Below are positions 25,800-34,494 of a stretch of DNA of 64,000 bases, piece by piece (the first letter of the stretch is position 1; the number at the start of each line of letters is the position of its first letter). This stretch comes from JBBIRG01 sp964410965. Its GTDB lineage: Bacteria; CLD3; SB21; JBBIRG01. The notes under the pieces are model-generated. The model saw nothing but the letters and a program-made list of their open reading frames with translations. It had not been told where the DNA came from and made no database searches. The position numbers and the translations under genes are program-made. The DNA is taken from assembly GCA_964410965.1 (NCBI GenBank), contig CAYPIY010000008.1, forward strand, positions 124,001 through 188,000. The letters are read 5' to 3'.

Positions 25800-25952
25800 A
25801 CCGCTTCCTTTTTCCCCGATTATACAACTTATTTAGGGGATATGCAATAATCTTTGCAAATTGAAACAGCCGGGAATATTTTTCAATACGTTTGGTTATT
25901 AAGGCAATTAGAATTTGAAAATGAAACAAAAAATCCTTCACAAGGAGTTAAA

Positions 25953-26531
25953 ATGAAATTATTTATGTTCCTAATCTTCGCATCATTGTTCATGCCCCTG
26001 CACTCCCAGACCCAATGGACCATTGACGCATCGCACTCAAACATACAGTTTACGGTCAGCCATATGGTTGTTGCGGAAGTGACAGGCCGGTTCGGGGAAT
26101 TCAGCGGAACCGTAACAACCGCTAAGGAAGATTTTGCCGACGCAAAGGCGGATGTCACAATCAAAACGGGCAGCATAAATACTGATAACACCAAACGGGA
26201 TGAGCATTTAAAATCGGAAGATTTCTTCGACGCGGTCAAATTTCCCGAATCAAAATTTATCAGTAAAAGTGTTGCAAAAGCAGCCGATGGTACTTATATT
26301 ATAAGCGGCGACCTTACTATGAAAGGAATTACGAAACCTATTCAACTGGAAGCCGTATATAAAGGCCAGGTTAAGGATCCATGGGGCGGAACCCGAGCCG
26401 GATGGAAAGCCAAAAGTTCTTTAGACCGTTTTGATTTCGGACTGACCTGGAACAAACTCATTGATACCGGCGGTTTGGTTGTTGGCCGCATTGTTGAATT
26501 GAATTTTAATGTTGAATTAGTCAAACAATAA
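25953..26531 (+). CDS. YceI family exported lipid-binding-like protein
   Basis: This is a 192-residue protein with a signal peptide (MKLFMFLIFASLFMPLHSQ) and a complete YceI domain: WTIDASHSNIQFTVSHM at the start, VTGRFGEFSGTV, then DEHLKSEDFFDAVKFPESKF and the central GDLTMKGITKPIQLEA. YceI proteins are periplasmic beta-barrels resembling lipocalins that bind isoprenoid-like lipids. The ATG at 25953 follows aaggag (25942-25947) and begins exactly at the signal peptide, whereas the longer frame from 25854 does not. The gene stands alone, with a terminator behind it. Confidence 0.93.
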   Translation: MKLFMFLIFASLFMPLHSQTQWTIDASHSNIQFTVSHMVVAEVTGRFGEFSGTVTTAKEDFADAKADVTIKTGSINTDNTKRDEHLKSEDFFDAVKFPESKFISKSVAKAADGTYIISGDLTMKGITKPIQLEAVYKGQVKDPWGGTRAGWKAKSSLDRFDFGLTWNKLIDTGGLVVGRIVELNFNVELVKQ

Positions 26532-26570
26532 CCGTATATTAACAGACTTCTACTCCTCCTCTTAATAGAA

Positions 26571-26617
26571 AAAGGGAGTCTTTGCAACCACAGAAAGGCT
26601 CCCTTTCTTCTTTTTTT
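26571..26617 (+). terminator. Rho-independent terminator after the yceI-like gene
   Basis: The arms aaagggag (26571-26578) and ctcccttt (26599-26606) are followed by a T-rich tract (cttcttttttt). It lies 40 bases beyond the stop. Confidence 0.7.
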
Positions 26618-26781
26618 GTGCCTGATATAATTATACCCGCTCCTGTAATTCCCGGTGAGGCCATGAAACCGAATTGTCTTTTTACCGGATGTCTTTTTTC
26701 AAATCCTTCCTTTTCAAATTGCAATTATCCGCTTTAATGCATATTTTGGGCCAATGCTCAAAATGAAACAGGAACCCGCGG

Positions 26782-29433
26782 ATGCTGAAAAAAATATTAT
26801 CCTCCATTGCTGAATTCTGTTATGAACGTCACATCATCGTTTTCCTTATCGCAGGGATCATTACTGCGATATCAACTTATTTCATGCTTCAGCTCAGGAT
26901 CAGCAGCAACAACATGGACCTGCTTCCACAGGATTCAAAACTGATTAAGGAATTCTGGGAAGTGAATGAGGATTTCGGAGCGCAGGACCGTCATATCATG
27001 CTGGCCGAAACTCCGGATACTGCCGGGGCCAATCCGGAACTCATCAAGGAATTCGTTCACCGGTTTGATTCCGCCCTTCAGCAGACAGGGCTCGTGCGCA
27101 GCGTAAGTTATTCGATCACCGACAGGGATAAAGCTTTTGTCGAGGATTTTTTTATTCACCATGCCCTGCTGTACCTGTCCCCGGCCGATCTCGATTCCGT
27201 GATGCAGCGGCTTGAAGACCATGAAATCGAAAAACGCATCCTGAGGACGAAAAACATACTCAATGCGCCTGTTCCCCCGGGCCAGGAACTGAAATCCCTG
27301 CTGAGGGACGATCCGCTCCTGCTTTCCGAGATTTTCATGCCGTATATACGTAAAATCCTGGGGTCAAAAAACGCCGCTCTGCTGCAGGCCAGGGACAGTT
27401 ATTTTTTCTCTAAGGATAAAAAAACCCTTCTGGTTTTCGTCAAACCCGTGATGGTGGCGACTGAAACAAAATTCTGTGAGACGTTTGTGGAAACCAACAT
27501 ACGGATCCGTGATTCGATCCTGTCCGTGATGGATCCGTCGGGATCAAACCTGAAAATCACTTTCGGCGGTAACTACGTCACGGCTCTGGCCAACAGCCGG
27601 GCGGTCAGGCAGGGACTGATCAGCAGTTCTTTCATCGTAATCATTATGATTATCCTGTTGTTTGTTTTCTTTTTCGGAAGGGTCAGGGCCATAGCGGTTA
27701 TCATGCTTCCGATTCTCGCAGGGGTCACCTGGGTTTTTTGCCTCGGCGATTTGCTGTTTACCAGGGTGAACATCATTACGGCCGCCGCGGGAGCCATGCT
27801 GCTGGGCCTCGGAGTGGATTATGCCATTCATACATTCAACCGGTTCATCGAAGAGGATCAGCAGCATCACCACCGGTCTGTCCTGGAAAACACGCTGACC
27901 ACGTTCAGGGAAACAGGCCTGAGCGTGTTTTACGGCATGATCAGTACGGCATGCGTATTCATGGTACTGATGATTACGGAATTCAGGGGTCTCTATGAGC
28001 TTGGCTTTATGGGCGGCATCGGGATTGCGGTGATTTTTTCGGCTGTTCTGTTCATCATTCCGGCATTCATAAGAATCTACGGCCGCCGCCCGACCCGGAA
28101 ACGGTACCTTCAGATTGCCTTCAACCATTTCCTGAAGCGGATTTCCCTTTTCGTTCTGCGGCACCCTAAATACATCACGACCGGCGCGGCATTCATAACA
28201 CTGTTCATGTTAGCGGTGCTTGCGGATATCATTCCGAGCCGCGACGAAGGATTCGGAATCACCTTCGACGAGAACATCGAAAACATCCGAAGCAAGAACG
28301 ACATCGACATCCAACTGATCAAAAGGCTCCAGGACAAATTCGGCACTCATTTCAAGCCTCTCAGCATTGTCACTTCCGGAACGACCGACGGGGAACTGAT
28401 CACCAAACTCACCCTTCTCAACCGGAAACTCGACACGCTTCAAAAACGAGGTACAGTTCTCGATTACAATTCCATGCTCCGGTATATCCCTCCGATAGCA
28501 GACCAGAGGGCAAACCTCATGAAAATCGAACAACTGGACGTGGAGGGAATTCTCTTCAAGGTACGGCTGGAACTTTCCCGGCAGGGTCTGAAGCTGAATT
28601 ACTTCAGGCTTGACCGGCTGAAGGACCTGCTTTCGGTGTCCAGTCCCGTGACCATCGAGAGTTTCCAGACCCAGGGATTCAGCGAAATCATGCGCCATTA
28701 CTACGTGGAAAGAGACGGAATAAAAAAAGTGGTGACCCAGGTCGAACTGAGCGGGACTTCACATGACATCCATATCGTAAATAATTTTGTACAGGACATC
28801 CAGAGCGATCCGGTCCTTGAAAAACAAAATTACATTCTCACCGGTATCCGCGTCATGACGGCTGAATTCCTCCGGCTCGTAAAGAAAGACTTTCAGCTGG
28901 CCCTCTGGGCCTCCGTGGTCATTGTGATCCTTCTGGTCGCGCTCAAATACAGAAACTTCAAAGCCATGATGGTTTGCATGGTTCCCCTGATCTTTTCCCT
29001 TGCCATTATCATGGGCATTATGCGTATTTTCGGGATCAAGATCAATTTCGTGAATATGGTCGCATTGCCGCTGCTCATCGGAACAGGCGTGGATTATGGG
29101 ATTTATATCATTTCGCGTTATCTTGAAGACTTCAGGCATGATGTAGTCGCGGCAATCACCGAAACGGGACAGTCCCTCTTTTTATCAGCGCTGACGACCA
29201 TGATCGGTTTTGGTTCGTTGATGGTTGTGGACAATCAGGGGCTATCCGGGCTGGGAACCATGTGCGCGGTCGGCATCTTCATATGTGCCTTATCATCCGT
29301 CATAATCCTGCCGGCCCTGCTCCGGTTGTGGGGAAAGAAAATATGGAAAGAAACCAGCATCATGGAAAAGGAAGCGCTGATCACTGAACTGGAAAAAACG
29401 CAGTCCATGAGAAAAAAAAGGAATCCGGTATGA
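26782..29433 (+). CDS. RND superfamily (MMPL/HpnN-like) lipid exporter
   Basis: This is an 883-residue inner-membrane protein with the duplicated RND layout: TM1 (about 20-37), a large periplasmic domain, five TMs, then TM7 (about 465-482), a second periplasmic domain and five more TMs. Signature segments include GLGVDYAIHTFNRF and the matching GTGVDYGIYIISRYLED in the second half, whose Asp residues correspond to the proton relay. Relatives export hopanoids, mycolates or other lipids by proton motive force. It is the first gene of an operon with an NlpC/P60 lipoprotein (four-base ATGA overlap) and a hydrolase lipoprotein. Confidence 0.9.
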   Translation: MLKKILSSIAEFCYERHIIVFLIAGIITAISTYFMLQLRISSNNMDLLPQDSKLIKEFWEVNEDFGAQDRHIMLAETPDTAGANPELIKEFVHRFDSALQQTGLVRSVSYSITDRDKAFVEDFFIHHALLYLSPADLDSVMQRLEDHEIEKRILRTKNILNAPVPPGQELKSLLRDDPLLLSEIFMPYIRKILGSKNAALLQARDSYFFSKDKKTLLVFVKPVMVATETKFCETFVETNIRIRDSILSVMDPSGSNLKITFGGNYVTALANSRAVRQGLISSSFIVIIMIILLFVFFFGRVRAIAVIMLPILAGVTWVFCLGDLLFTRVNIITAAAGAMLLGLGVDYAIHTFNRFIEEDQQHHHRSVLENTLTTFRETGLSVFYGMISTACVFMVLMITEFRGLYELGFMGGIGIAVIFSAVLFIIPAFIRIYGRRPTRKRYLQIAFNHFLKRISLFVLRHPKYITTGAAFITLFMLAVLADIIPSRDEGFGITFDENIENIRSKNDIDIQLIKRLQDKFGTHFKPLSIVTSGTTDGELITKLTLLNRKLDTLQKRGTVLDYNSMLRYIPPIADQRANLMKIEQLDVEGILFKVRLELSRQGLKLNYFRLDRLKDLLSVSSPVTIESFQTQGFSEIMRHYYVERDGIKKVVTQVELSGTSHDIHIVNNFVQDIQSDPVLEKQNYILTGIRVMTAEFLRLVKKDFQLALWASVVIVILLVALKYRNFKAMMVCMVPLIFSLAIIMGIMRIFGIKINFVNMVALPLLIGTGVDYGIYIISRYLEDFRHDVVAAITETGQSLFLSALTTMIGFGSLMVVDNQGLSGLGTMCAVGIFICALSSVIILPALLRLWGKKIWKETSIMEKEALITELEKTQSMRKKRNPV

Positions 29434-29972
29434 AATCCACGGAAAATGCACCGGCACGATCCGCGATCGCCTGGATCCCTTTCCTGATCCTTATCACTGC
29501 CTGCGCGTGCCACTCCCTACCGGTCTATTATTCGGAATCAGTCTCCGGCACCAAGCAAAACAGACAATCCGGACGAAAAATCACGAAAAACCTGCAGGAT
29601 GCACTGCTGGAAGAAATTGAACTCTGGAGAGGCACACCCTACCGTTTTGGCACCGCAGAACGCGGCAAGGGAACCGATTGTTCGGGATTCGTGGGTTTTG
29701 TTTATAAAAAAATTTTCAGTATCGAACTTCCCAGGCAGTCTTCAGACATGGCGAAGAAAGGGAAACGCATACCCAAAAGTGAGCTCCGTTTCGGCGACCT
29801 CGTTTTTTTTGAAAATACCTACAAAGGCGCAAAAGGCGCATCCCACGTCGGGATTTACATCGGTGATGGTAAAATCGCCCATGCGAGCACAACCGAAGGA
29901 GTAACCGTGTCCGTTCTTTCCGAAGATTATTATAAAAAGCATTATTCGGGAAGCCGGCGGATCATTCAATAA
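29430..29972 (+). CDS. NlpC/P60 cell-wall peptidase lipoprotein
   Basis: This is a 180-residue lipoprotein (lipobox LITAC, Cys25). The NlpC/P60 domain spans about 55-180 with the catalytic triad in view: Cys84 in GTDCSGFV, His139 in ASHVGIY and His151 in KIAHAST. Its members cleave peptide bonds in peptidoglycan stems, usually gamma-D-Glu to diamino acid. The start overlaps the stop of the RND exporter (ATGA), so translation is coupled. It probably acts on the wall from the outer or inner membrane surface. Confidence 0.93.
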   Translation: MKSTENAPARSAIAWIPFLILITACACHSLPVYYSESVSGTKQNRQSGRKITKNLQDALLEEIELWRGTPYRFGTAERGKGTDCSGFVGFVYKKIFSIELPRQSSDMAKKGKRIPKSELRFGDLVFFENTYKGAKGASHVGIYIGDGKIAHASTTEGVTVSVLSEDYYKKHYSGSRRIIQ

Positions 29973-29988
29973 AAGCGCGCGGGTTTCA

Positions 29989-31422
29989 ATGTTTCATCGC
30001 TTTTGTTTCAGGTCATTTTTCCTTATAGCGGCTGCCCCGATTCTCCTTATTCTAGGGAATTGCTCAAAGAGCGGCCGTAAAGAGCCTGAATTGTTCAGAC
30101 CCGCGAACCTCAGCCCGGTTCACCCCGGCAAAACCGAACGATTCCATTGCATCAAGGATACGTTTTTTACCTATACGGCTTTTACTCCGTCCAAGTATTC
30201 CGATCAGGTGAAATGGCCTGTGATGTTTATTTTTGACCCCCATGCACGCGGTCTTTTGCCTGTGCGGCGATACAGCCAAATCGCAGACCGGTACGGGTAT
30301 ATCCTGATCGCCTCGAACGACTCAAAAAACGGGACTCCGCCGGAATACACCGGCCGAATACTGGATAATTTGCTGAATGACAGCCGTCAGCGCTGGAATA
30401 CCGATCAACGCCGCCAGTACCTCCTGGGTTTTTCAGGAGGCGCACGGGCCGCATCGCATCTGATGAATGATCACCGTGAACTGGCCGGCTGTATCGGGAG
30501 CGGAGCGGGATTTCCATCCGTTCCTGGCCAACCCCTCCCCTACGTCTATGCCGGCCTGATCGGCACGCGTGATTTTAATTACTCGGAAATGCTCCTTCTG
30601 AACGAAAGCGCGGATACGCTGTCCGGAAACCATCTCATTATCGAATTCGACGGGGGTCATGACTGGCCGCCGCAGGAAACCATGCGCACCGCATTCGACT
30701 GGCTCGACATCAGCGCCATGAAACAAAACCTGATCCCCGTGGATGAAACCAGGCTGAAGGCGATTGCGGATACCCACGACCTGTTCATCCGGAACGCTAT
30801 AATCTCCCACCAGCCCGGTAAGGCAACTCTGATCCACCGAAGGCTGATCCGGATGCTGGACAACCTTTATGATACCCGGGAACACCAGGAATCGCTGGCA
30901 GAACTGGAAAGGCTTTATGCCGTCCATGATTTTTTTAAAGCCCGTCGCCTGATCCTGCGCACGGAATCCAATAGACAAAAAGAATACCAGGAACTGTTTG
31001 CTGGACAAAACCTGCAATGGTGGAAATCCGAAATCAGCAAACTCAGGAAACCTCCCAGGGAAAAACCAGCCCATGAATATCAAACCATGAATCAGAGGCT
31101 ACTGCAATATATCAGCATGCTTGCATTTATCCACAGTCAAAGGGCGCTTAACGACAACCGCCTGGATGACGCGGAACGCTTTTTAAACATATACCGCCTG
31201 GCAGACCCGGACAATCCGGATCAGCGTTTTTTAAAAGCCTGTTACTGGATAAAACGGAATGAAACGGATAAAGCCATCGCCGCACTCCGGGAATCCGCGG
31301 CGCTTGGTTTCTCCGATACAGAGAAAATGGACAACGATCCCATCCTGTCGCCGCTGAAAAAACATCCGGATTTTATTTCACTGCAAAATCTCATTCGTAA
31401 AAATTCAGAAGAAATACACTGA
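29989..31422 (+). CDS. Exported alpha/beta hydrolase lipoprotein (PHB-depolymerase-like) with TPR tail
   Basis: This is a 477-residue lipoprotein (lipobox LGNC near residue 25). The hydrolase part (about 45-240) has MFIFDPHARG, the nucleophile elbow GFSGGAR with Ser, and a late GGHDWPP with the probable catalytic His, as in poly(3-hydroxybutyrate) depolymerase/dienelactone-like esterases. The C-terminal half is helical and ends with TPR-like units (LDDAERFLNIYRLADPDNPD, ETDKAIAALRESAALGFSD). The substrate is unknown. It lies 16 bases after the NlpC/P60 gene and closes the operon. Confidence 0.8.
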   Translation: MFHRFCFRSFFLIAAAPILLILGNCSKSGRKEPELFRPANLSPVHPGKTERFHCIKDTFFTYTAFTPSKYSDQVKWPVMFIFDPHARGLLPVRRYSQIADRYGYILIASNDSKNGTPPEYTGRILDNLLNDSRQRWNTDQRRQYLLGFSGGARAASHLMNDHRELAGCIGSGAGFPSVPGQPLPYVYAGLIGTRDFNYSEMLLLNESADTLSGNHLIIEFDGGHDWPPQETMRTAFDWLDISAMKQNLIPVDETRLKAIADTHDLFIRNAIISHQPGKATLIHRRLIRMLDNLYDTREHQESLAELERLYAVHDFFKARRLILRTESNRQKEYQELFAGQNLQWWKSEISKLRKPPREKPAHEYQTMNQRLLQYISMLAFIHSQRALNDNRLDDAERFLNIYRLADPDNPDQRFLKACYWIKRNETDKAIAALRESAALGFSDTEKMDNDPILSPLKKHPDFISLQNLIRKNSEEIH

Positions 31423-31580
31423 CAAAAAAATCTTTGGTTGTTTTTTAAGAATTTAAATTTTTCTTGACTATTTATAACTTTTATGTTACCTTTTGTATCT
31501 TGAATTATTATACATAATATGTTGATATGTCACATATAACAAATCATTTAACATCAAAATAAAGTTCCCGGAGAACCCCC

Positions 31581-31766
31581 ATGGCAAAAGCAAAAGATAA
31601 CCGCAATGTAATCACGCTTGAATGCACGGAATGCAAGAAAAGCGGTCTACCCGGCGTATCCCGTTATACGACCGAAAAAAACAAAAAGAACACCACTGAG
31701 CGGCTTGAAGTCAAGAAGTACTGCAATGTCGAAAAGAAACACACCGTACACAAGGAAACCCGATAA
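31581..31766 (+). CDS. rpmG: 50S ribosomal protein L33 with a broken zinc ribbon
   Basis: This is a 61-residue protein with the L33 sequence signature ITLECTECKKSG...RYTTEKNKKNTTERLEVKKYC...KHTVHKETR. The first Cys pair (C15, C18) is intact. In the second, the third Cys remains but the fourth position is Glu (YCNVE), so the usual four-Cys zinc site is incomplete, intermediate between C+ and C- types. The start ATG is preceded by ggaga. In many bacteria rpmG is followed by secE and nusG; here two small zinc-ribbon genes follow instead. Confidence 0.95.
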   Translation: MAKAKDNRNVITLECTECKKSGLPGVSRYTTEKNKKNTTERLEVKKYCNVEKKHTVHKETR

Positions 31767-31792
31767 CAGGATCTTATATAAAGGAATAAACC

Positions 31793-31996
31793 ATGGCAAA
31801 GAAGCAAACGTTCATCGATAAATCCCACAAGATCAAAGTCTATTCAGAGAACATCACCTGCCCGTCCTGCAAAAAGGAAGCGCATGTGAATTACGGAAAA
31901 ATGGTCGAATCCAAGATTTCCGAAAAGACCGGAGGCTGGAAATTTCTCGAGCGCAAAGTCAAGCTCTGCAGCGAATGCGGCTTTATGGTAGGATAA
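31793..31996 (+). CDS. Small zinc-ribbon protein of unknown function
   Basis: This is a 67-residue basic protein with two CxxC knuckles: CPSC (C23, C26) and CSEC (C59, C62), the pattern of a structural zinc ribbon. Lys and Arg are abundant in the loop, which suggests RNA or ribosome contact. The gene lies 26 bases after rpmG with AAGGAATAA in front of its ATG. No family was recognised. Translation resembles neighbouring conserved genes in codon use, and the frame is fully open. Confidence 0.8.
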   Translation: MAKKQTFIDKSHKIKVYSENITCPSCKKEAHVNYGKMVESKISEKTGGWKFLERKVKLCSECGFMVG

Positions 31997-32208
31997 CCAT
32001 TAAAAAGGATATTCTGAAATTTATCGCATGTCCTGTCTGCCATTCCGAACTTGTTTTTATTCATCAACAATTTATCTGCAAGAATCCGGCCTGCAGGAGA
32101 CAATATATCAGCCGGAACGAAATCCCTGTTCTTATCGCAGGGCAAAGTGAATGTCTGGATCCCTGCGTTCATCGCGACCGGATGAAAGAGCATACCGAGA
32201 AAAATTAA
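31975..32208 (+). CDS. Trm112-family zinc-ribbon protein
   Basis: This is a 77-residue protein with the Trm112/YcaR pattern: DILKFIACPVCHSELVF, then a second pair at ICKNPAC (C35, C40) and the closing RRQYISRNEIPVLI. Eukaryotic and archaeal Trm112 activates methyltransferases; the bacterial role is unsettled. The only in-frame ATG (31975) overlaps the preceding gene by 22 bases and has no clear ribosome site, so translation may be coupled. A rarer start nearer the ILKF motif is possible. A terminator follows directly. Confidence 0.8.
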   Translation: MRLYGRITIKKDILKFIACPVCHSELVFIHQQFICKNPACRRQYISRNEIPVLIAGQSECLDPCVHRDRMKEHTEKN

Positions 32209-32211
32209 TGA

Positions 32212-32241
32212 AAAAAGCCATCCCCGAGAGGATGGCTTTTT
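32212..32241. terminator. Bidirectional rho-independent terminator
   Basis: Eleven-base arms aaaagccatcc (32213-32223) and ggatggctttt (32230-32240), with A- and T-runs outside, separate the convergent Trm112-like gene and the E-set gene ending at 32257. Confidence 0.9.
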
Positions 32242-32256
32242 TCATGTATCGGCCTT

Positions 32257-32634
32257 TTACTTTTTACGGGGTCGCCCCGAAGATTTCTTCACAGTCTTAT
32301 TTGTTGTTTTACGAGATGTTTTTTTTGCAGCAGCGGTTCGCGGCGCTCTTTTCAAAAATTCCACAACGGTCAAGGAATTATTGGAGCCATGCTCGTTGGC
32401 GACCTGTCCGGCTTCTGCATCATTCATCCACCAGGACTGGTCCACAAAATAACGGAATTGGTAAGTACCCGGTTCCAGGGCGAGATCTATTTTCCATACC
32501 CCTTTTTTATCCTGCGCCATGGGATGGGACTGTGTATTCCATCCGTTAAATTCCCCGGCGAGGCATATCGTTTTTGCATCCGGCCGTTCTACAGTAAAGA
32601 CGGTTTTTTTAGTTAACTTGTTGAATTTGATCAT
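32257..32634 (-). CDS. Glycogen-binding-like E-set domain protein with basic AT-hook-like tail
   Basis: This is a 125-residue protein. Residues about 8-92 match the isoamylase-N/AMPK-beta E-set (CBM48-like): VERPDAKTICLAGEFNGWN, GVWKIDLALEPGTYQFRYFVD and WWMNDAEA with the Trp residues that contact glucan in this family. The last 33 residues are Lys/Arg/Thr-rich and end SSGRPRKK, resembling an AT-hook or a histone H1-like tail. There is no signal peptide, so it is cytoplasmic. Free-standing E-set proteins are known; the nucleic-acid-binding-like tail is the odd part. No glycogen gene is adjacent. Confidence 0.8.
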   Translation of the reverse strand: MIKFNKLTKKTVFTVERPDAKTICLAGEFNGWNTQSHPMAQDKKGVWKIDLALEPGTYQFRYFVDQSWWMNDAEAGQVANEHGSNNSLTVVEFLKRAPRTAAAKKTSRKTTNKTVKKSSGRPRKK

Positions 32635-32728
32635 TACTCGGATTCCTTTTGATATTATGAAACATAATTTATTAAAACGCCGGAGTATAATGATTATTTA
32701 TATAAAATGCAAATAAAAATCAATTTCC

Positions 32729-32750
32729 GACCCTAGCTGGGTCAAACCCT
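32729..32750 (-). terminator. Weak hairpin after the peptide-binding protein gene
   Basis: The sequence gaccc-tagct-gggtc (32729-32743) forms a five-base stem downstream of the stop at 32774. On the minus strand only a loose U-rich stretch follows, so it may not terminate efficiently. Confidence 0.3.
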
Positions 32751-32773
32751 GAAACACCCCTGTTGTCAGGAAT

Positions 32774-34462
32774 TCAGTGTGTCAGACTCAGGTGCCAGTC
32801 GTAGAATTTATGATAGGGTGATAAAAAATCAACACTTGTCCCCATGACTCTGCGGTGAATCCCGACCAGGTTATCAAACCAGTACAGAAATGTAACCGGC
32901 TGATCCTCATAAATCAGCTCCTGGATCCGGCGGACGACAGGCCCGGCTTCGGTTATGTCCCTGTATTCGTTCATGACACGAATAAGGCTGTCCACCTTTT
33001 GATTCTGATAGCCGTAATAATTAAAAGAGCTGATTCTAAAATCCGACCCGAACTGAGCCGTAAGATCCAGTGTGACCGAAGCGCTGATCCCTCCGATGAA
33101 AGCATCGTAAGTTTTTTTCTTAAGCCCCGCGCTGAAGACATTGGATTCCAGAAGCTGCAGCCGGCAACTGATGCCGACTTGTTTCAAATCATCCTGGATT
33201 TTCTGCATCGCGAATTCGCGCCTTGGATTGCCTGTATTGGAAACCAGCGTAAGCTCGAATTTTCTGCCGTTCCGGTCCAGGATTCCGTCACGGTCATGGT
33301 CATCCCATCCTGCTTCCCGCAATAGTTCTTTTGCCATTTCCGGATCAAACGGAAGAGGTTTCAGAGAGTCGTGATACGCCCATGCGAACGCCGGGGAAAC
33401 CGGGCCGGTGCTTTCCTGTCCGAACTCACCGAGCCACCCCCCGATCAGCGAGTTGCGGTTAATCGCCATGGTCAATGCCCGGCGAACTTTACGGTCACCG
33501 AAAAGCGGATGAGGCCGGATAACCTTCCCCTTTGTTTTCTGATACACATCCTTATCGATATTGTTCCATCCTATATAATCAAAACGGCGGAAGGACTGTT
33601 TTTCAATACGTACAGGACCTCCGGATTTCATGATCCGCCGTGCGTCATCGGGCGACAGACCCTCAACAATATCCACACTGCCCGACTGAAGTTCGATCAG
33701 CCGTGTATTCATGTCCGGAATGATCCTGAAAACGATCCTGTCCGGATACGCCTCATGGGGAATGGCCCACTTTTCATTCTTTACAAGAGTAATATCCTGT
33801 TTCCGGTTCCACTGATGCAGGCGGTAATGCTTTCCGGTCACAGGCCTGGAATTGAATTCCGAAGAGACCCATTTTGACGGCTCGATTTTCCCGGCGATAT
33901 GTTTCGGGACAAAATTCAGCTGCGTATGTGCCATTTGCTGGCTTTTTTCATACGCGCGGCTGAACCGGAAAGTGATCGTTGAATCGTCCGGCACAAGAAC
34001 GGACTGATCGATATCGGGCTCGTCCTTATCGTTCCTGAGAAAATACTGCAGATAATTTTTCCTGACGCCCGGAATGTCAGGATGGGCGTAAAGGACGTAC
34101 GAATACTTGATGTCATGGGCCGTTACCGGAACGCCGTCTTCCCATGCCGCATCGGTACGTAGGTGATACGTCAGCGAAGTGCCGTCCCCGTTCCATTCCC
34201 ATGATTTCGCAAGCGCGGGCTTGAAAACGATTTTGCCCGACGAACTGTCAAGATCCATCTCCAGGAGATCGGGAAAAAGAAACTGAAGGACGGTTCCGGT
34301 GGAACTGCCGCTCCAGAGAATCGGATTCAACGCATCGGCATCGGCCGGCAACGCGATGACCACTGTGCCTCCCCTTGGAATGTCCGCATCCGGCGATCTT
34401 TTCCCGCAACCGCTGATGAGAATGATCATCGAAATGCAAAAAACCGAAAAAATTTTTTTCAT
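32774..34462 (-). CDS. ABC peptide/nickel-type substrate-binding lipoprotein (SBP_bac_5)
   Basis: This is a 562-residue lipoprotein (lipobox LISGC). The family-5 extracellular solute-binding pattern is complete: GGTVVIALPADADALNP at the start, AKSWEWNGDGTSLTYHLR, AAWEDGVPVTAHDIKYSY, RRALTMAINRNSLIGG and ELLREAGWDDHDRDGILDRNG. Such proteins deliver oligopeptides or similar ligands to an ABC importer. No permease or ATPase of the importer lies in the window, so it works with components encoded elsewhere or has another role. It follows cdsA by 32 bases on the same strand. Confidence 0.92.
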   Translation of the reverse strand: MKKIFSVFCISMIILISGCGKRSPDADIPRGGTVVIALPADADALNPILWSGSSTGTVLQFLFPDLLEMDLDSSSGKIVFKPALAKSWEWNGDGTSLTYHLRTDAAWEDGVPVTAHDIKYSYVLYAHPDIPGVRKNYLQYFLRNDKDEPDIDQSVLVPDDSTITFRFSRAYEKSQQMAHTQLNFVPKHIAGKIEPSKWVSSEFNSRPVTGKHYRLHQWNRKQDITLVKNEKWAIPHEAYPDRIVFRIIPDMNTRLIELQSGSVDIVEGLSPDDARRIMKSGGPVRIEKQSFRRFDYIGWNNIDKDVYQKTKGKVIRPHPLFGDRKVRRALTMAINRNSLIGGWLGEFGQESTGPVSPAFAWAYHDSLKPLPFDPEMAKELLREAGWDDHDRDGILDRNGRKFELTLVSNTGNPRREFAMQKIQDDLKQVGISCRLQLLESNVFSAGLKKKTYDAFIGGISASVTLDLTAQFGSDFRISSFNYYGYQNQKVDSLIRVMNEYRDITEAGPVVRRIQELIYEDQPVTFLYWFDNLVGIHRRVMGTSVDFLSPYHKFYDWHLSLTH

Positions 34463-34494
34463 AACTGAACTCCGGGCGTATAAACAGACTGAAC

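Noticed and set aside
31460..31500. TTGACT at 31464 as a -35 box for rpmG
   Set aside because: No acceptable -10 box follows at 16-18 bases, so a promoter cannot be supported from sequence.
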